The position numbers and the translations under genes were made by a program. The notes under the pieces were generated by a model. It saw nothing but the letters and a program-made list of their open reading frames with translations. It was not told the origin of the DNA and did not search any database. Below, in pieces: positions 27,902-37,612 of a DNA stretch of 64,000 bases (within the stretch, counting starts at the first letter, position 1; every line of letters starts with the position of its first letter). Source of the DNA: Flavobacterium sp. (GTDB lineage Bacteria > Bacteroidota > Bacteroidia > Flavobacteriales > Flavobacteriaceae); assembly GCF_004295795.1 (NCBI RefSeq), contig NZ_SEBR01000013.1, positions 1 to 64,000 on the forward strand, in the 5' to 3' direction.

Positions 27902-28899
27902 AATACGGACTGCTCAAATACGAAGAAAACAAGCGCTTCTACAACGTAGGCGACAATATTCAAAGCCTTGCCGCGAAACAGTTTTTGCCCCGCGTGGACG
28001 AACTTGTCAACCGCGAGAAACTTGGCGATTACCACAAAGGCGAAACCAAGATGATCCTCAACGGATGGTTTACGCACAACATCCACAATTGGGTTCCTAG
28101 CGAGGACATCAATCCGCTGTTCGTTTCCTTCCACATCAACAACACGGCCGCGCCTTATATGTTGAGCGAAAAAGGGATCGCTTATCTCAAGAAACACGAA
28201 CCTATCGGATGCCGCGACCAATTTTCGGTAGACACTTTGAAGGCCAAAGGAATCGACGCTTATTTTACGGGCTGTCTCACCTTGACGCTCGATACTTATA
28301 AAGTCGACGATTCCGAACGAACTGACGAGATTTACATCGTTGATCCGCTTTACAGTTATCCGACCTGGGAAAAAGTGAACTACAACTGGAAAAGTTTGTT
28401 GCTTTCGTTCAAGAACGGAAAAATCTGGAAGCTCGGCCAAAGGAACAGACACATCGCGAATTTCATAGACGAAGAGTTGCTCAAAACTGCGAAATACGTC
28501 ATTCAGGAACCGCCGGCCAATAAGCATTCTCACGAGCAAAAGTTCGAGATGGCCGAGGAAATCCTCAGGAAATACGCGCGCGCGAAACTCGTCATAACCT
28601 CGAGAATCCACTGCGCTTTGCCTTGTCTTGCCATGGGAACGCCCGTGATTTTCGTAAACGGATTCGACAGCTTCGTAGATTCTTGCCGATTCGACGGAAT
28701 TCTCGACCTGTTCAACAGAGTGGACGTAGATGCGAAAACGGGCGAATTCACGACCAATTTCGGTCTTGAAGGAAAAATCAATCGCAGCACGACAGTCAAA
28801 AATCTCGAAAAACACCACGTTTTGGCCGAACCTTTGAAAGCAAAATGCCGCGAATTCATAGCCAAAAACGCCACCGTCCTAAAACCTGAAACCGTATGA
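27898..28899 (+). CDS. Polysaccharide pyruvyl transferase family protein
   Basis: MKYGLLKYEENKRFYNVGDNIQSLAAKQFLP; CRDQFSVDTLKAKGIDAYFTGCLTLTL; ARAKLVITSRIHCALPCLAMGTPVIFV. Confidence 0.85.
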   Translation: MKYGLLKYEENKRFYNVGDNIQSLAAKQFLPRVDELVNREKLGDYHKGETKMILNGWFTHNIHNWVPSEDINPLFVSFHINNTAAPYMLSEKGIAYLKKHEPIGCRDQFSVDTLKAKGIDAYFTGCLTLTLDTYKVDDSERTDEIYIVDPLYSYPTWEKVNYNWKSLLLSFKNGKIWKLGQRNRHIANFIDEELLKTAKYVIQEPPANKHSHEQKFEMAEEILRKYARAKLVITSRIHCALPCLAMGTPVIFVNGFDSFVDSCRFDGILDLFNRVDVDAKTGEFTTNFGLEGKINRSTTVKNLEKHHVLAEPLKAKCREFIAKNATVLKPETV

Positions 28900-29441
28900 A
28901 GAACTGGCTGCGCAGGATTTACTTCAGATTGCGATCGAACGTGACGACCGAAGATTTGGTCGGCCTTGGCATGAAAGTGGGAAAAAATTTCCGCCGCATG
29001 CACGACGTGATCCTCGATCCTTCGCATTGCTGGCACATCCAGATAGGCGATAATGTCACGATGGCACCGCGCGTGCACGTTTTGGCACACGACGCGAGTT
29101 TTCACCATCACACAGGTTATGGGAGAATCGGGAACGTCATCATAGGAAACAATGTTTTCATCGGTGCCGATACGGTAATTTTACCAAACGTGACGATAGG
29201 CGACAATTCGATAATTGGCGCTAACAGCACGGTTTCCAAAGACGTTCCGGCGAATTCGGTGGCTGCGGGAAGTCCGGCAAAAGTCATTTGCACGCTAGAA
29301 GAATATCTCGAAAAAAACAACGCGCTCATGCAGACGCGCCCGGTTTACGGGGAAGAATACACGCTCAGGAACGGCATCACCGACGAAATGAAGCGACAGA
29401 TGTTCGAAGAACTCAAAAGCGGCGTCGGTTTCGTAAAATAA
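28896..29441 (+). CDS. Hexapeptide-repeat acyltransferase (WbbJ/LbH family)
   Basis: IGNVIIGNNVFIGADTVILPNVTIGDNSIIGANSTVSKDVPANSVAAGSPAKVI. Confidence 0.9.
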   Translation: MKNWLRRIYFRLRSNVTTEDLVGLGMKVGKNFRRMHDVILDPSHCWHIQIGDNVTMAPRVHVLAHDASFHHHTGYGRIGNVIIGNNVFIGADTVILPNVTIGDNSIIGANSTVSKDVPANSVAAGSPAKVICTLEEYLEKNNALMQTRPVYGEEYTLRNGITDEMKRQMFEELKSGVGFVK

Positions 29442-29443
29442 TT

Positions 29444-30565
29444 ATGGGGAAAAAAATACTCGTTTGTTTCGGGACGCGTCCGGAAGCGATCAAGATGGGC
29501 TCACTCGTCCACGAACTCAAGAAAACAGCTTTCGAAGTCAAGGTTTGCGTCACGGCCCAACACCGTCAGATGCTCGACCAAGTGCTCGATTTTTTTGAGA
29601 TCGCGCCAGATTTTGATTTGGATCTGATGACCGATAACCAAACGCTGAACGGCTTGAGCAGTCGCATTTTTGCCGAAATGGACAAGGTTTTCACCGAATG
29701 GACGCCAGATCTGGTACTGGTTCACGGAGACACGACGACTTCGAGCATTTGCGCCTGGAGTGCGTTTCACCGCGGCATAAAAACGGGTCATGTCGAGGCC
29801 GGACTTCGCACTTATGACAAATACGCGCCTTTCCCTGAGGAAATAAACCGCCAGGTTACGGGAAGAATCGCCGATTTCCATTTCGCCCCGACCGAAACCT
29901 CGAAACAAAATCTGCTTTCGGAACACACACCTGAAAACGCGATTACCGTTACCGGAAACACAGTAATCGACTCGCTTTTGTGGACGGTCGGAAAGCTTGA
30001 CAACGGTTTCTCTAACGAAAGGATTTCCGAGATCGAAAATTTGCTCGATCACACAAAAAAACTCATTTTGGTCACAGGTCACCGACGCGAGAATTTCGGG
30101 GAAGGTTTCCGGAATATCTGCAAGGCGTTGGCCGAAATCGCATCCGATCAAAACAATGAAATCCTGTTTCCCGTTCACCTGAATCCGAACGTGCAAAAAC
30201 CGGTTCGCGAACTGCTTTCGAATTTGCCAAACGTGCATTTGGTCGAACCGCTCGATTATCCGTCGTTCGTTTGGGCGATGAAGAAAGCGACGTTGATCAT
30301 TACCGATTCCGGCGGCGTCCAGGAAGAAGCGCCGTCGCTGGGGAAGCCCGTCTTGGTCATGAGAGAAACAACAGAACGGCCAGAAGCAGTCGAAGCCGGA
30401 ACCGTGAAACTCGTCGGCACGGACGCGAAACTGATCGTCGAAACCGCAGTTGAACTTTTGCAAAATCCATCGGTTTACGAAAATATGTCCAAAGCCTACA
30501 ATCCTTACGGCGACGGAAAAGCCAACGAAAGAATCGTCGAATTTCTCAAAAACAACTTCGCGTGA
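29444..30565 (+). CDS. wecB: UDP-N-acetylglucosamine 2-epimerase, non-hydrolysing
   Basis: KILVCFGTRPEAIKMGSLVHEL; VHGDTTTSSICAWSAFHRGIKTGHVEAGLRT; ITDSGGVQEEAPSLGKPVLVMRETTERPE. Confidence 0.95.
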   Translation: MGKKILVCFGTRPEAIKMGSLVHELKKTAFEVKVCVTAQHRQMLDQVLDFFEIAPDFDLDLMTDNQTLNGLSSRIFAEMDKVFTEWTPDLVLVHGDTTTSSICAWSAFHRGIKTGHVEAGLRTYDKYAPFPEEINRQVTGRIADFHFAPTETSKQNLLSEHTPENAITVTGNTVIDSLLWTVGKLDNGFSNERISEIENLLDHTKKLILVTGHRRENFGEGFRNICKALAEIASDQNNEILFPVHLNPNVQKPVRELLSNLPNVHLVEPLDYPSFVWAMKKATLIITDSGGVQEEAPSLGKPVLVMRETTERPEAVEAGTVKLVGTDAKLIVETAVELLQNPSVYENMSKAYNPYGDGKANERIVEFLKNNFA

Positions 30566-31287
30566 TTCCAAAAACCATACACTACTGCTGGTTCGGACGC
30601 AATCCGCTTCCACCTTTGGCCGAAAAATGCATCGCTTCGTGGAAGAAATTCCTGCCCGAATACGAAATCGTCGAATGGAACGAGGACAATTTTCCGCTTG
30701 ACGAATTCATCTTCGCCAAAGAAGCGCTCGAAAACCGCAAATTCGCGTTTGTTTCAGACGTTTGCCGATTGTATGCCATGGAAAAATTCGGAGGCATTTA
30801 CATGGACACGGACGTGGAAACGCTAAAATCACTCGATGAATTTTTGCACCATTCGGCATTTTCGGGTTTCGAAAACGACGATTTTGTGCCCACCGGAATC
30901 ATGGCGAGCGAGAAAAACGGCGTTTGGGTGCGCGAACTTTTGGCCTATTACGACAACAAACCGTTCGTGAATGCCGACGGTTCTATGGAGACGACCTCGA
31001 ACACGTTCATAATCACGCAGATGATGAAGCAAAAAGGCTTCGGAATGACCAATACTTTCCAGGAAATTCCGGGTTATGTGGCTTTTTATCCGAACGATTA
31101 TTTTTGTCCGAAAAGTTATAAGACCGGGAAAATCGAGCTCACGAAAAACTCGGCCTGCATCCATCATTTCGCCAAATCGTGGATTCCGAGAAGCGCGCGC
31201 TGGAGAAACATCGCCAAAATGAAAGTCATGAACTTGGTCGGCGACAGGCCAGTTCAATTCGTAATCGACCTAATCAAAAGAAGATGA
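30562..31287 (+). CDS. GT32-like glycosyltransferase (DXD type)
   Basis: GTG start; MIPKTIHYCWFGRNPLPPLAEKCIASWKKFLPEYEIVEWNEDNF; SDVCRLYAMEKFGGIYMDTDVE. Confidence 0.9.
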   Translation: MIPKTIHYCWFGRNPLPPLAEKCIASWKKFLPEYEIVEWNEDNFPLDEFIFAKEALENRKFAFVSDVCRLYAMEKFGGIYMDTDVETLKSLDEFLHHSAFSGFENDDFVPTGIMASEKNGVWVRELLAYYDNKPFVNADGSMETTSNTFIITQMMKQKGFGMTNTFQEIPGYVAFYPNDYFCPKSYKTGKIELTKNSACIHHFAKSWIPRSARWRNIAKMKVMNLVGDRPVQFVIDLIKRR

Positions 31288-32417
31288 GGTTGTTGTATTT
31301 GACAGATAATGTGTATTTGCACGGAGGTTTCGAGAAAATCCTGATCCAGAAAGTGAATTATTGGGCTGAAGTTTACGGCTACGACATCGTTTTGGGATTG
31401 ACGAACCAAGAAGGAAAACCGCCGTTCGTGCCAATCAGCGAAAAGGTTCGCGTGCACGATTTCGGGTTGGAATATCCGGGAGAATCGGTTTTCAATCCGA
31501 AGAATTTTGGGTTGTTCAAACAACAGTACAAAAAACTCAAGGCGCTTATCGACGAATTCAAACCCGATGCGATCTTCGTGCTCACGCAACGCCTTTTTCA
31601 CATCATAACGCCTTTCGCAGCCGGAAAAATCCCCACGTATTTCGAGTATCACACCTCATACTACGGATTCGAATTGGGCAACGCTCGCCTCAGTTTCCCG
31701 CAACGCGCCAAAAACAGCATCATCGATTTCGCCAAACAGCTGGCCGAAAACCGTTACACGAAAATCGTCTACCTGAACCAGGCGGAATTCGATCACTACA
31801 AACGCAAAAACTCGGTCATCATCCCGAATTTCTACAACGTAATCGAGAAACAGTCGGGTGAAAACCGCAAGAATATCGCCATTTCGCTCGGTCGTCTGAG
31901 TTTTCAGAAAGGTTACGACCTGCTTATCGAAACCTGGGCGAAACTCGACCAGAAAATCGAGAATTGGGAAATGCACGTTTACGGAAACGGCGAAAACCGC
32001 GAAGCTCTGGCCGAACAGTTGTCAAAACACGATTTCAAAAACCCGTTCCATTTTTTCGAGGCGACCGACGTGATTGACGAAAAGTTGTCCGAAGCGTCGA
32101 TTTACGTGATGAGTTCGCGTTTCGAAACCTTTCCGATGGTTTTGCTCGAGGCCATGTCGCACGCACTTCCAATCGTTTCATTCGACTGTCCGACCGGGCC
32201 GGCGAGTATTTCTACGAACGGAAAAGACGGGATTTTGGTCAGGCCGGATGACGTTTCCGAACTCGCAAACGGTCTGCAAAAGCTCATCGAAAATCCAGAT
32301 TTACGCCGCGAAATGGGAAGCGCCGGAGAAATTCTCGTAAAGCGTTTTTCCCCGCAAATCGTCATGAAACAATGGGACGACCTTATAAAAACACAGGTTT
32401 TTAAAGCAAAATCCTGA
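31284..32417 (+). CDS. GT4-family glycosyltransferase
   Basis: MRLLYLTDNVYLHGGFEKILIQ; SLGRLSFQKGYDLLIETW; SSRFETFPMVLLEAMSHALPIVSFDCPTGPASI. Confidence 0.92.
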   Translation: MRLLYLTDNVYLHGGFEKILIQKVNYWAEVYGYDIVLGLTNQEGKPPFVPISEKVRVHDFGLEYPGESVFNPKNFGLFKQQYKKLKALIDEFKPDAIFVLTQRLFHIITPFAAGKIPTYFEYHTSYYGFELGNARLSFPQRAKNSIIDFAKQLAENRYTKIVYLNQAEFDHYKRKNSVIIPNFYNVIEKQSGENRKNIAISLGRLSFQKGYDLLIETWAKLDQKIENWEMHVYGNGENREALAEQLSKHDFKNPFHFFEATDVIDEKLSEASIYVMSSRFETFPMVLLEAMSHALPIVSFDCPTGPASISTNGKDGILVRPDDVSELANGLQKLIENPDLRREMGSAGEILVKRFSPQIVMKQWDDLIKTQVFKAKS

Positions 32418-32485
32418 GCCGCGATTGCGAGCTTGTGCTTATCTTGCAGTCCTGACCAAACAGCCAAAACCTTAGTCGAAATCGC

Positions 32486-33592
32486 ATGGAAGCCTTGATT
32501 CCACTTGAATATTACACGACAGTCTACTACTACATCTTGTTGGTGGTTTGTCTGTTCATGTATCTTTCGTCGGCTACGGTTGGTCTGGAGAACGACAACA
32601 ATCTCAAGAACAAGAACATTTTAGGCGTCGCGATGGTGATTTTCACGATTGTCTACATAGGGCTTCGACCTGTGAGTGGTGCTTATTTCGGCGACATGCG
32701 AACGTATTCGGATGCTTTCGAAAGATACGCTGCCGGCGATATGGTAGACGTTTCGGCCGCAGCCAAGGATATGTACTTCGAATATTTCATGAAGGCGTGC
32801 TCGACCGTGATGTCGCAGGAAGCTTTCTTTTTCGTTTGCGCGGCGATTTACGTGATCCCACTTTACTTCGTTTGCCGAAAATTCTTCAGGCAATTCTGGT
32901 TCTACGGATTCGCCATGCTGATTTTCTCGTTCTCATTCTGGTCTTACGGCACGAACGGAATCCGCAACGGAATGGCGACTTCATTGTTTCTACTGGCGAT
33001 TTCAAGGGAAAGCCGAATCTGGACATACGCGATTTTCGGACTTACCCTGATGATCCACAAATCGATGCTGATTCCAATTGGCGCTTTTACGGTCGCATCT
33101 TATTACACGAATACCCGAAATTACCTGATTGCGTGGGCTATTGCGATCCCGGTTTCTTTCGCTCTCGGTTCGGCACTCGAGAATTTCTTCCTCACGCTTG
33201 GCTTGTTCGACGATTCGCGATTGCAGGAATATCTGGGTGACGAAGATTCGGTCGAGGCGACTTTCAAAACGGGCTTTCGCTGGGATTTTCTTTTGTACAG
33301 CAGCGTCGGCATTTTCTGCGGATGGTATTTTCTCGTCAAAAAGAAACTTGAGGACACGTTCTACCGACATCTTTTTCACACCTATTTGATCGCCAACACG
33401 TTCTGGATTCTCGTGATCCGCGCGAACTTTTCGAACAGATTCGCCTATTTGTCGTGGTTCATGCTCGGTTTGGTCGTCATTTATCCGTTTCTCAAGAACA
33501 GGTTTTTCGACAATCAGCACATCATCGTCGGACGCATCGCATTCGCCTATTACGCCTTCACGTTTTTCATGGCCATTTACATTTATTCATGA
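32486..33592 (+). CDS. EpsG-like / Wzy-type polysaccharide polymerase
   Basis: Multi-TM; FTIVYIGLRPVSGAYFGDMRTYSDAF; SFSFWSYGTNGIRNGMATSLFLLAI. Confidence 0.85.
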   Translation: MEALIPLEYYTTVYYYILLVVCLFMYLSSATVGLENDNNLKNKNILGVAMVIFTIVYIGLRPVSGAYFGDMRTYSDAFERYAAGDMVDVSAAAKDMYFEYFMKACSTVMSQEAFFFVCAAIYVIPLYFVCRKFFRQFWFYGFAMLIFSFSFWSYGTNGIRNGMATSLFLLAISRESRIWTYAIFGLTLMIHKSMLIPIGAFTVASYYTNTRNYLIAWAIAIPVSFALGSALENFFLTLGLFDDSRLQEYLGDEDSVEATFKTGFRWDFLLYSSVGIFCGWYFLVKKKLEDTFYRHLFHTYLIANTFWILVIRANFSNRFAYLSWFMLGLVVIYPFLKNRFFDNQHIIVGRIAFAYYAFTFFMAIYIYS

Positions 33593-34476
33593 TCGATTCC
33601 AAGCCAATTACCGTTTTTACGCCAACGTTCAACCGCGCATTTTGCCTCGGGCAATTGTACGAAAGCCTTGTCGTGCAGACGAATCAGGATTTTGATTGGT
33701 TGATTGTGGACGATGGATCGACAGACGACACGAAGCAATTGGTCGAATCCTGGATTGCCACGAACAAGATTTCCATCCGATACATTTTCCAGCAGAATCA
33801 AGGCATGCACGGCGGACACAACACGGCTTACGATAACATCGAAACCGAACTCAACGTCTGTATCGATTCTGATGATTTCATGCCGCCAACCGCTATTGAG
33901 CGCATTCTGTTCCACTGGGAAAAAGTGCGCCACAAGCATCTTGCGGGTTTGATCGGACTTGACGCCTATAAAGACGGAAGCATCGTCGGAACCAAGATTC
34001 CCGAAGATGTGACCGAAGCCAATCTGTGGCAACTTTACCGCGAAAAAGGCGTCACGGGCGACAAAAAACTTGTGCTTAGAACAGCCATTGTCAAGAAATA
34101 TCCAAAATATCCGTTGTTCGAGAACGAGCGTTTCGTGCCGCTTCACGCGCTTTACATGAGAATCGACCGCGATTACGATTATGCTTGCATAAACGAGGTT
34201 TTGTGTATCGTCGAGTACTTGCCAGACGGTTCTTCGCGAAACATCTACAAGCAATATCGCCGCCATCCGAACGGTTTCAGGTACTCCAGAATCCTTGAAA
34301 TGCAACAACCCGCCGGACTCAAGTACCATTTTACGCGAGCGATGCACTTCGTCTCGTCCAGCCTTTTCGCCAAGCGTTTCACGATCAGCGATTCGCCCAG
34401 AAAAGGTCTCACATTTCTCGCAATCCCATTCGGACTCGCCTTACACGCCTTTTTGCTTTTCAAGACCCGAAAATGA
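33589..34476 (+). CDS. GT2-family glycosyltransferase
   Basis: ITVFTPTFNRAFCLGQLYESLVVQTNQDFDWLIVDDGSTDDT; start at 33589. Confidence 0.92.
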   Translation: MIDSKPITVFTPTFNRAFCLGQLYESLVVQTNQDFDWLIVDDGSTDDTKQLVESWIATNKISIRYIFQQNQGMHGGHNTAYDNIETELNVCIDSDDFMPPTAIERILFHWEKVRHKHLAGLIGLDAYKDGSIVGTKIPEDVTEANLWQLYREKGVTGDKKLVLRTAIVKKYPKYPLFENERFVPLHALYMRIDRDYDYACINEVLCIVEYLPDGSSRNIYKQYRRHPNGFRYSRILEMQQPAGLKYHFTRAMHFVSSSLFAKRFTISDSPRKGLTFLAIPFGLALHAFLLFKTRK

Positions 34477-35558
34477 AAGTGCTCCACCTCATAAATTCGC
34501 TCGATACGGGCGGTGCCGAAAAGCTTTTGCTCGACACTTTGCCGCTTTACCGCGAGAAAGGAATCGATGCCAATCTGTTGCTTTTGAACGGAACCGAACA
34601 CCAATTCGTGCAACAATTGCAAAAGACGGATCAACCTTATTTCTCGCTTGGGAAAGGTTCGGTTTACAATCCTTTGCACGTTTTTCGCCTTGTCGGTTAT
34701 CTCAAAAAATACGACATCGTGCACGTGCATTTGTTCCCGTCACAATATTGGGCGGTTTTTGCAAAAATCCTGTCGTTTTCCAAAACCAAATTGGTTTTCA
34801 CCGAACACAACACGAGCAATCGCCGTCTCGAAAACCCGATTTTCCGGATCATCGACAAGATCGTTTATAGATTCTACGACAAAATCGTGTGCATTTCTCC
34901 GGAAATCCGCGATATGTTGGTAAAACACACTGGTTTGCCGCAAGAACGTTTCGTCGTGATCACAAACGGCGTCGACATAAGCGCGATCCAAAAAGCACAA
35001 CCGATTTCAAAATCGGAAATCCATTCATCGCTTGTGAATTCCGATTTCATTTTGTTGCAAGTAGCGGCGTTTCGCGAACAAAAAGACCAGAAATCACTGA
35101 TTCAGTCGATGCAGTTTTTGCCACAAAACACAAAATTGCTTCTGGTCGGAGACGGAAGTTTGAGAGCCGAATGCGAGATTTTGACTTCGGAACTGAAACT
35201 TGAAAATCGCATACTTTTCCTCGGGAAACGTCTCGATGTGGCGCAATTGCTGAAATCGTCCGATGCGATCGTGCTTTCGTCACATTACGAGGGCGTGTCG
35301 CTTTCGAGCATAGAAGGCATGGCGTCGGGGAAACCTTTTGTCGCGTCCGATGTTCCGGGATTGAAAGAAGTCGTGCAAGGCGCCGGAATTCTCGTGCATC
35401 CGAAAGATCCGAAAGCTTTGGCCGATGCGATCTCGAAACTCCAATCTGACGAAAAATATAGGAATTCGATTGCCGAAAGCTGTCAAAAACGCGCTTCGGA
35501 ATTCGACATCAGCCATTTGATTTCCAGCCATATCACCTTGTATGAAAGCCTCGCCTAA
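34473..35558 (+). CDS. GT4-family glycosyltransferase
   Basis: VLHLINSLDTGGAEKLLLDTLPLY; SSHYEGVSLSSIEGMASGKPFVASDVPGLKEVV. Confidence 0.93.
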   Translation: MKVLHLINSLDTGGAEKLLLDTLPLYREKGIDANLLLLNGTEHQFVQQLQKTDQPYFSLGKGSVYNPLHVFRLVGYLKKYDIVHVHLFPSQYWAVFAKILSFSKTKLVFTEHNTSNRRLENPIFRIIDKIVYRFYDKIVCISPEIRDMLVKHTGLPQERFVVITNGVDISAIQKAQPISKSEIHSSLVNSDFILLQVAAFREQKDQKSLIQSMQFLPQNTKLLLVGDGSLRAECEILTSELKLENRILFLGKRLDVAQLLKSSDAIVLSSHYEGVSLSSIEGMASGKPFVASDVPGLKEVVQGAGILVHPKDPKALADAISKLQSDEKYRNSIAESCQKRASEFDISHLISSHITLYESLA

Positions 35559-36723
35559 ACCAAAAATCATCCGCACAAGCACGATCCCGATCGCACTGGC
35601 CAATTTATTGCGCGGGCAATTGGCGTTTTTGAACGAGCATTTCGAAATCGTCGCCGTTTCGAGTCCGGGCGAGTATCTGGAAGTGGTTTCCGAACGCGAA
35701 AAAGTCAGGACGGAATCGGTTCAGATGTATCGGAACATCAAGCCTTTCCACGATTTGGTTTCGCTTTGGAAATTGTACCGATTGTTCAGACGCGAAAAAC
35801 CGTTTCTCGTGCATTCCATCACGCCAAAAGCCGGATTGCTCTCGATGACGGCCGCTTGGATGGCGCGCGTTCCGGTCAGGGCGCATACTTTTACAGGTTT
35901 GATTTTTCCGTCAAAGTCAGGAGTGATGCGAACTTTGCTGATCGCGATGGACAAGATCCTGTGCAGCTTCGCCACCACAATTTATCCCGAAGGACAAGGC
36001 GTCAAACGCGATCTGGAGCAATTCGGGATCACAAAGAAACCTTTGAATGTAATCGGAAACGGAAACGTGAACGGCATCGACGTCGACTTTTTCTCGAACG
36101 CGCATTTTTCATCGGAAGAAAACCGGAATCTCAAAACATCGCTCGGTATTTCGGACGAAGATTTCGTGTTTGTGTTCGTCGGAAGGATCGTGCGCGACAA
36201 GGGAATCGAGGAACTGACGTCGGCTTTCGACAAATTGTCGGAACAAAACCCGAACGTGAAACTACTTTTGGTAGGCGATCGCGAACAGGATTTGGATCCG
36301 ATAAGCGAACGATCTGAAAATAGCATCAGAAACAACCCGAACATAATTTCACTGGGTTGGCAAAACGATGTGCGACCGTTTTATGCCATTGCCGACGCGC
36401 TCGCGTTCCCGAGTTACCGCGAAGGTTTCCCGAACGTCGTCATGCAAGCCGGCGCGATGGATTTGCCGTCTATCGTAACGAATATCAACGGCTGCAACGA
36501 GATTGTCGAGCACGCAAATAACGGTTTGATAATTGAGCCGAAGGACGAAAAGGCATTGTTTGAAGCCATGAAAACGCTGTTGGAAAACGAGTCGGTTTTT
36601 TTGCGACTCAAGGCCAACGCAAGGCAGGCGATTGTTTCGAGATATGCCCAAAAAGCGTTGTGGGAGGCATTGCTTTTTGAGTACGAACGGCTTTCCGCTT
36701 CGCAAAAACGCGGGATTTCTTAA
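35542..36723 (+). CDS. GT4-family glycosyltransferase
   Basis: VHSITPKAGLLSMTAAWMARVPVRAHTFTGL; FVFVGRIVRDKGIEELTSAF; FPSYREGFPNVVMQAGAMDLPSIVTNINGCNEIV. Confidence 0.93.
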   Translation: MKASPKPKIIRTSTIPIALANLLRGQLAFLNEHFEIVAVSSPGEYLEVVSEREKVRTESVQMYRNIKPFHDLVSLWKLYRLFRREKPFLVHSITPKAGLLSMTAAWMARVPVRAHTFTGLIFPSKSGVMRTLLIAMDKILCSFATTIYPEGQGVKRDLEQFGITKKPLNVIGNGNVNGIDVDFFSNAHFSSEENRNLKTSLGISDEDFVFVFVGRIVRDKGIEELTSAFDKLSEQNPNVKLLLVGDREQDLDPISERSENSIRNNPNIISLGWQNDVRPFYAIADALAFPSYREGFPNVVMQAGAMDLPSIVTNINGCNEIVEHANNGLIIEPKDEKALFEAMKTLLENESVFLRLKANARQAIVSRYAQKALWEALLFEYERLSASQKRGIS

Positions 36724-36756
36724 CCAAAACGTAAAAAAATATCGGCGGTCGCGGCT

Positions 36757-36785
36757 TTGTCGCTAGCCATTAATCAATACATTTG
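36757..36785 (+). promoter_or_regulatory. Promoter upstream of the TauD-like gene
   Basis: TTG (36757-36759), 18-bp spacer, TACATTTG (36778-36785): fits TTTG-N17-19-TAnnTTTG. Confidence 0.6.
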
Positions 36786-36831
36786 TAAAGTGCGTCACCT
36801 CGACGTGCCTTAACCCGAAAAAATTAGGACG

Positions 36832-37611
36832 ATGCTTAAAGAAATAAAGATTTCGGTAGACAATTTTGCCGCGTCGGCTCAGGAAATCAAAGAATCCTGG
36901 AACGATCCGAGCTTGAAAGTTTACGTGCTCAAAGCCGATAAAAATCCCGATAACGTACGCGATTTCTACGAAGAAAATTTCAAATACATAGGCAAACCCG
37001 TGGCTTTGGCCGAAGACGTCACACTTGGCGATCGCGACAACCAACGCAGCGGACAGATTTGGATGGAAGTGCGTTACGATCCTAGTTTTCAGGACGCTTA
37101 CCGTCACTCGGCGAACGCGCAACCTTTGCACACTGACGGTTCGTACATCCCGGATTTTCCATCTTCGACGATTCTTATTTGCAAAGCCAATGCGGGTCAG
37201 GGAGGCGAAACGACTTTCATCGATTCACTCGATGTTCTCGAAGCCTTGCGAAGCGAACAACCGGAATTGCTTGATTTCCTTTTGACTACGAAAATTCCGC
37301 ACGCGCGTTCGGGCGATTTCAGAAACGACGAAGTGATCCGTTTGGAAGGCAACGACGTTTTCGTGAACTGGAATTACTATTGCGTCGACAAGACGATTTC
37401 GGACGATCTTCGTGAAAAGGTTGAGAAATTCCAGGATTTCCTGTTGCATTCGCCACTTATCAAAGAAAAAACGATAGGAGTGAAGCTCGTTCCCGGAGAT
37501 GCGGTTTACTGGAAGGACAATTACGTGCTTCACGGCCGTAATTCGTTCGTAGCCAATGAGACAAGCGAGCGTTTTATCTGGAAATGTGCCATTGATGTAG
37601 GCGTAGTTTAA
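36832..37611 (+). CDS. TauD/TfdA-family 2-oxoglutarate/Fe(II) oxygenase
   Basis: QPLHTDGSYIPDFPSSTILICKANAGQGGETTFIDS (HxD) and NYVLHGRNSFVANETSERFIWKCAID (distal H/R). Confidence 0.85.
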   Translation: MLKEIKISVDNFAASAQEIKESWNDPSLKVYVLKADKNPDNVRDFYEENFKYIGKPVALAEDVTLGDRDNQRSGQIWMEVRYDPSFQDAYRHSANAQPLHTDGSYIPDFPSSTILICKANAGQGGETTFIDSLDVLEALRSEQPELLDFLLTTKIPHARSGDFRNDEVIRLEGNDVFVNWNYYCVDKTISDDLREKVEKFQDFLLHSPLIKEKTIGVKLVPGDAVYWKDNYVLHGRNSFVANETSERFIWKCAIDVGVV

Positions 37612-37612
37612 T

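Noticed and set aside
27661-28818. 385-aa minus-strand ORF
   Set aside because: Antisense to the PP-loop and pyruvyl transferase-like genes, which have clear motifs.
29501-30613. 370-aa minus-strand ORF
   Set aside because: Antisense to wecB.
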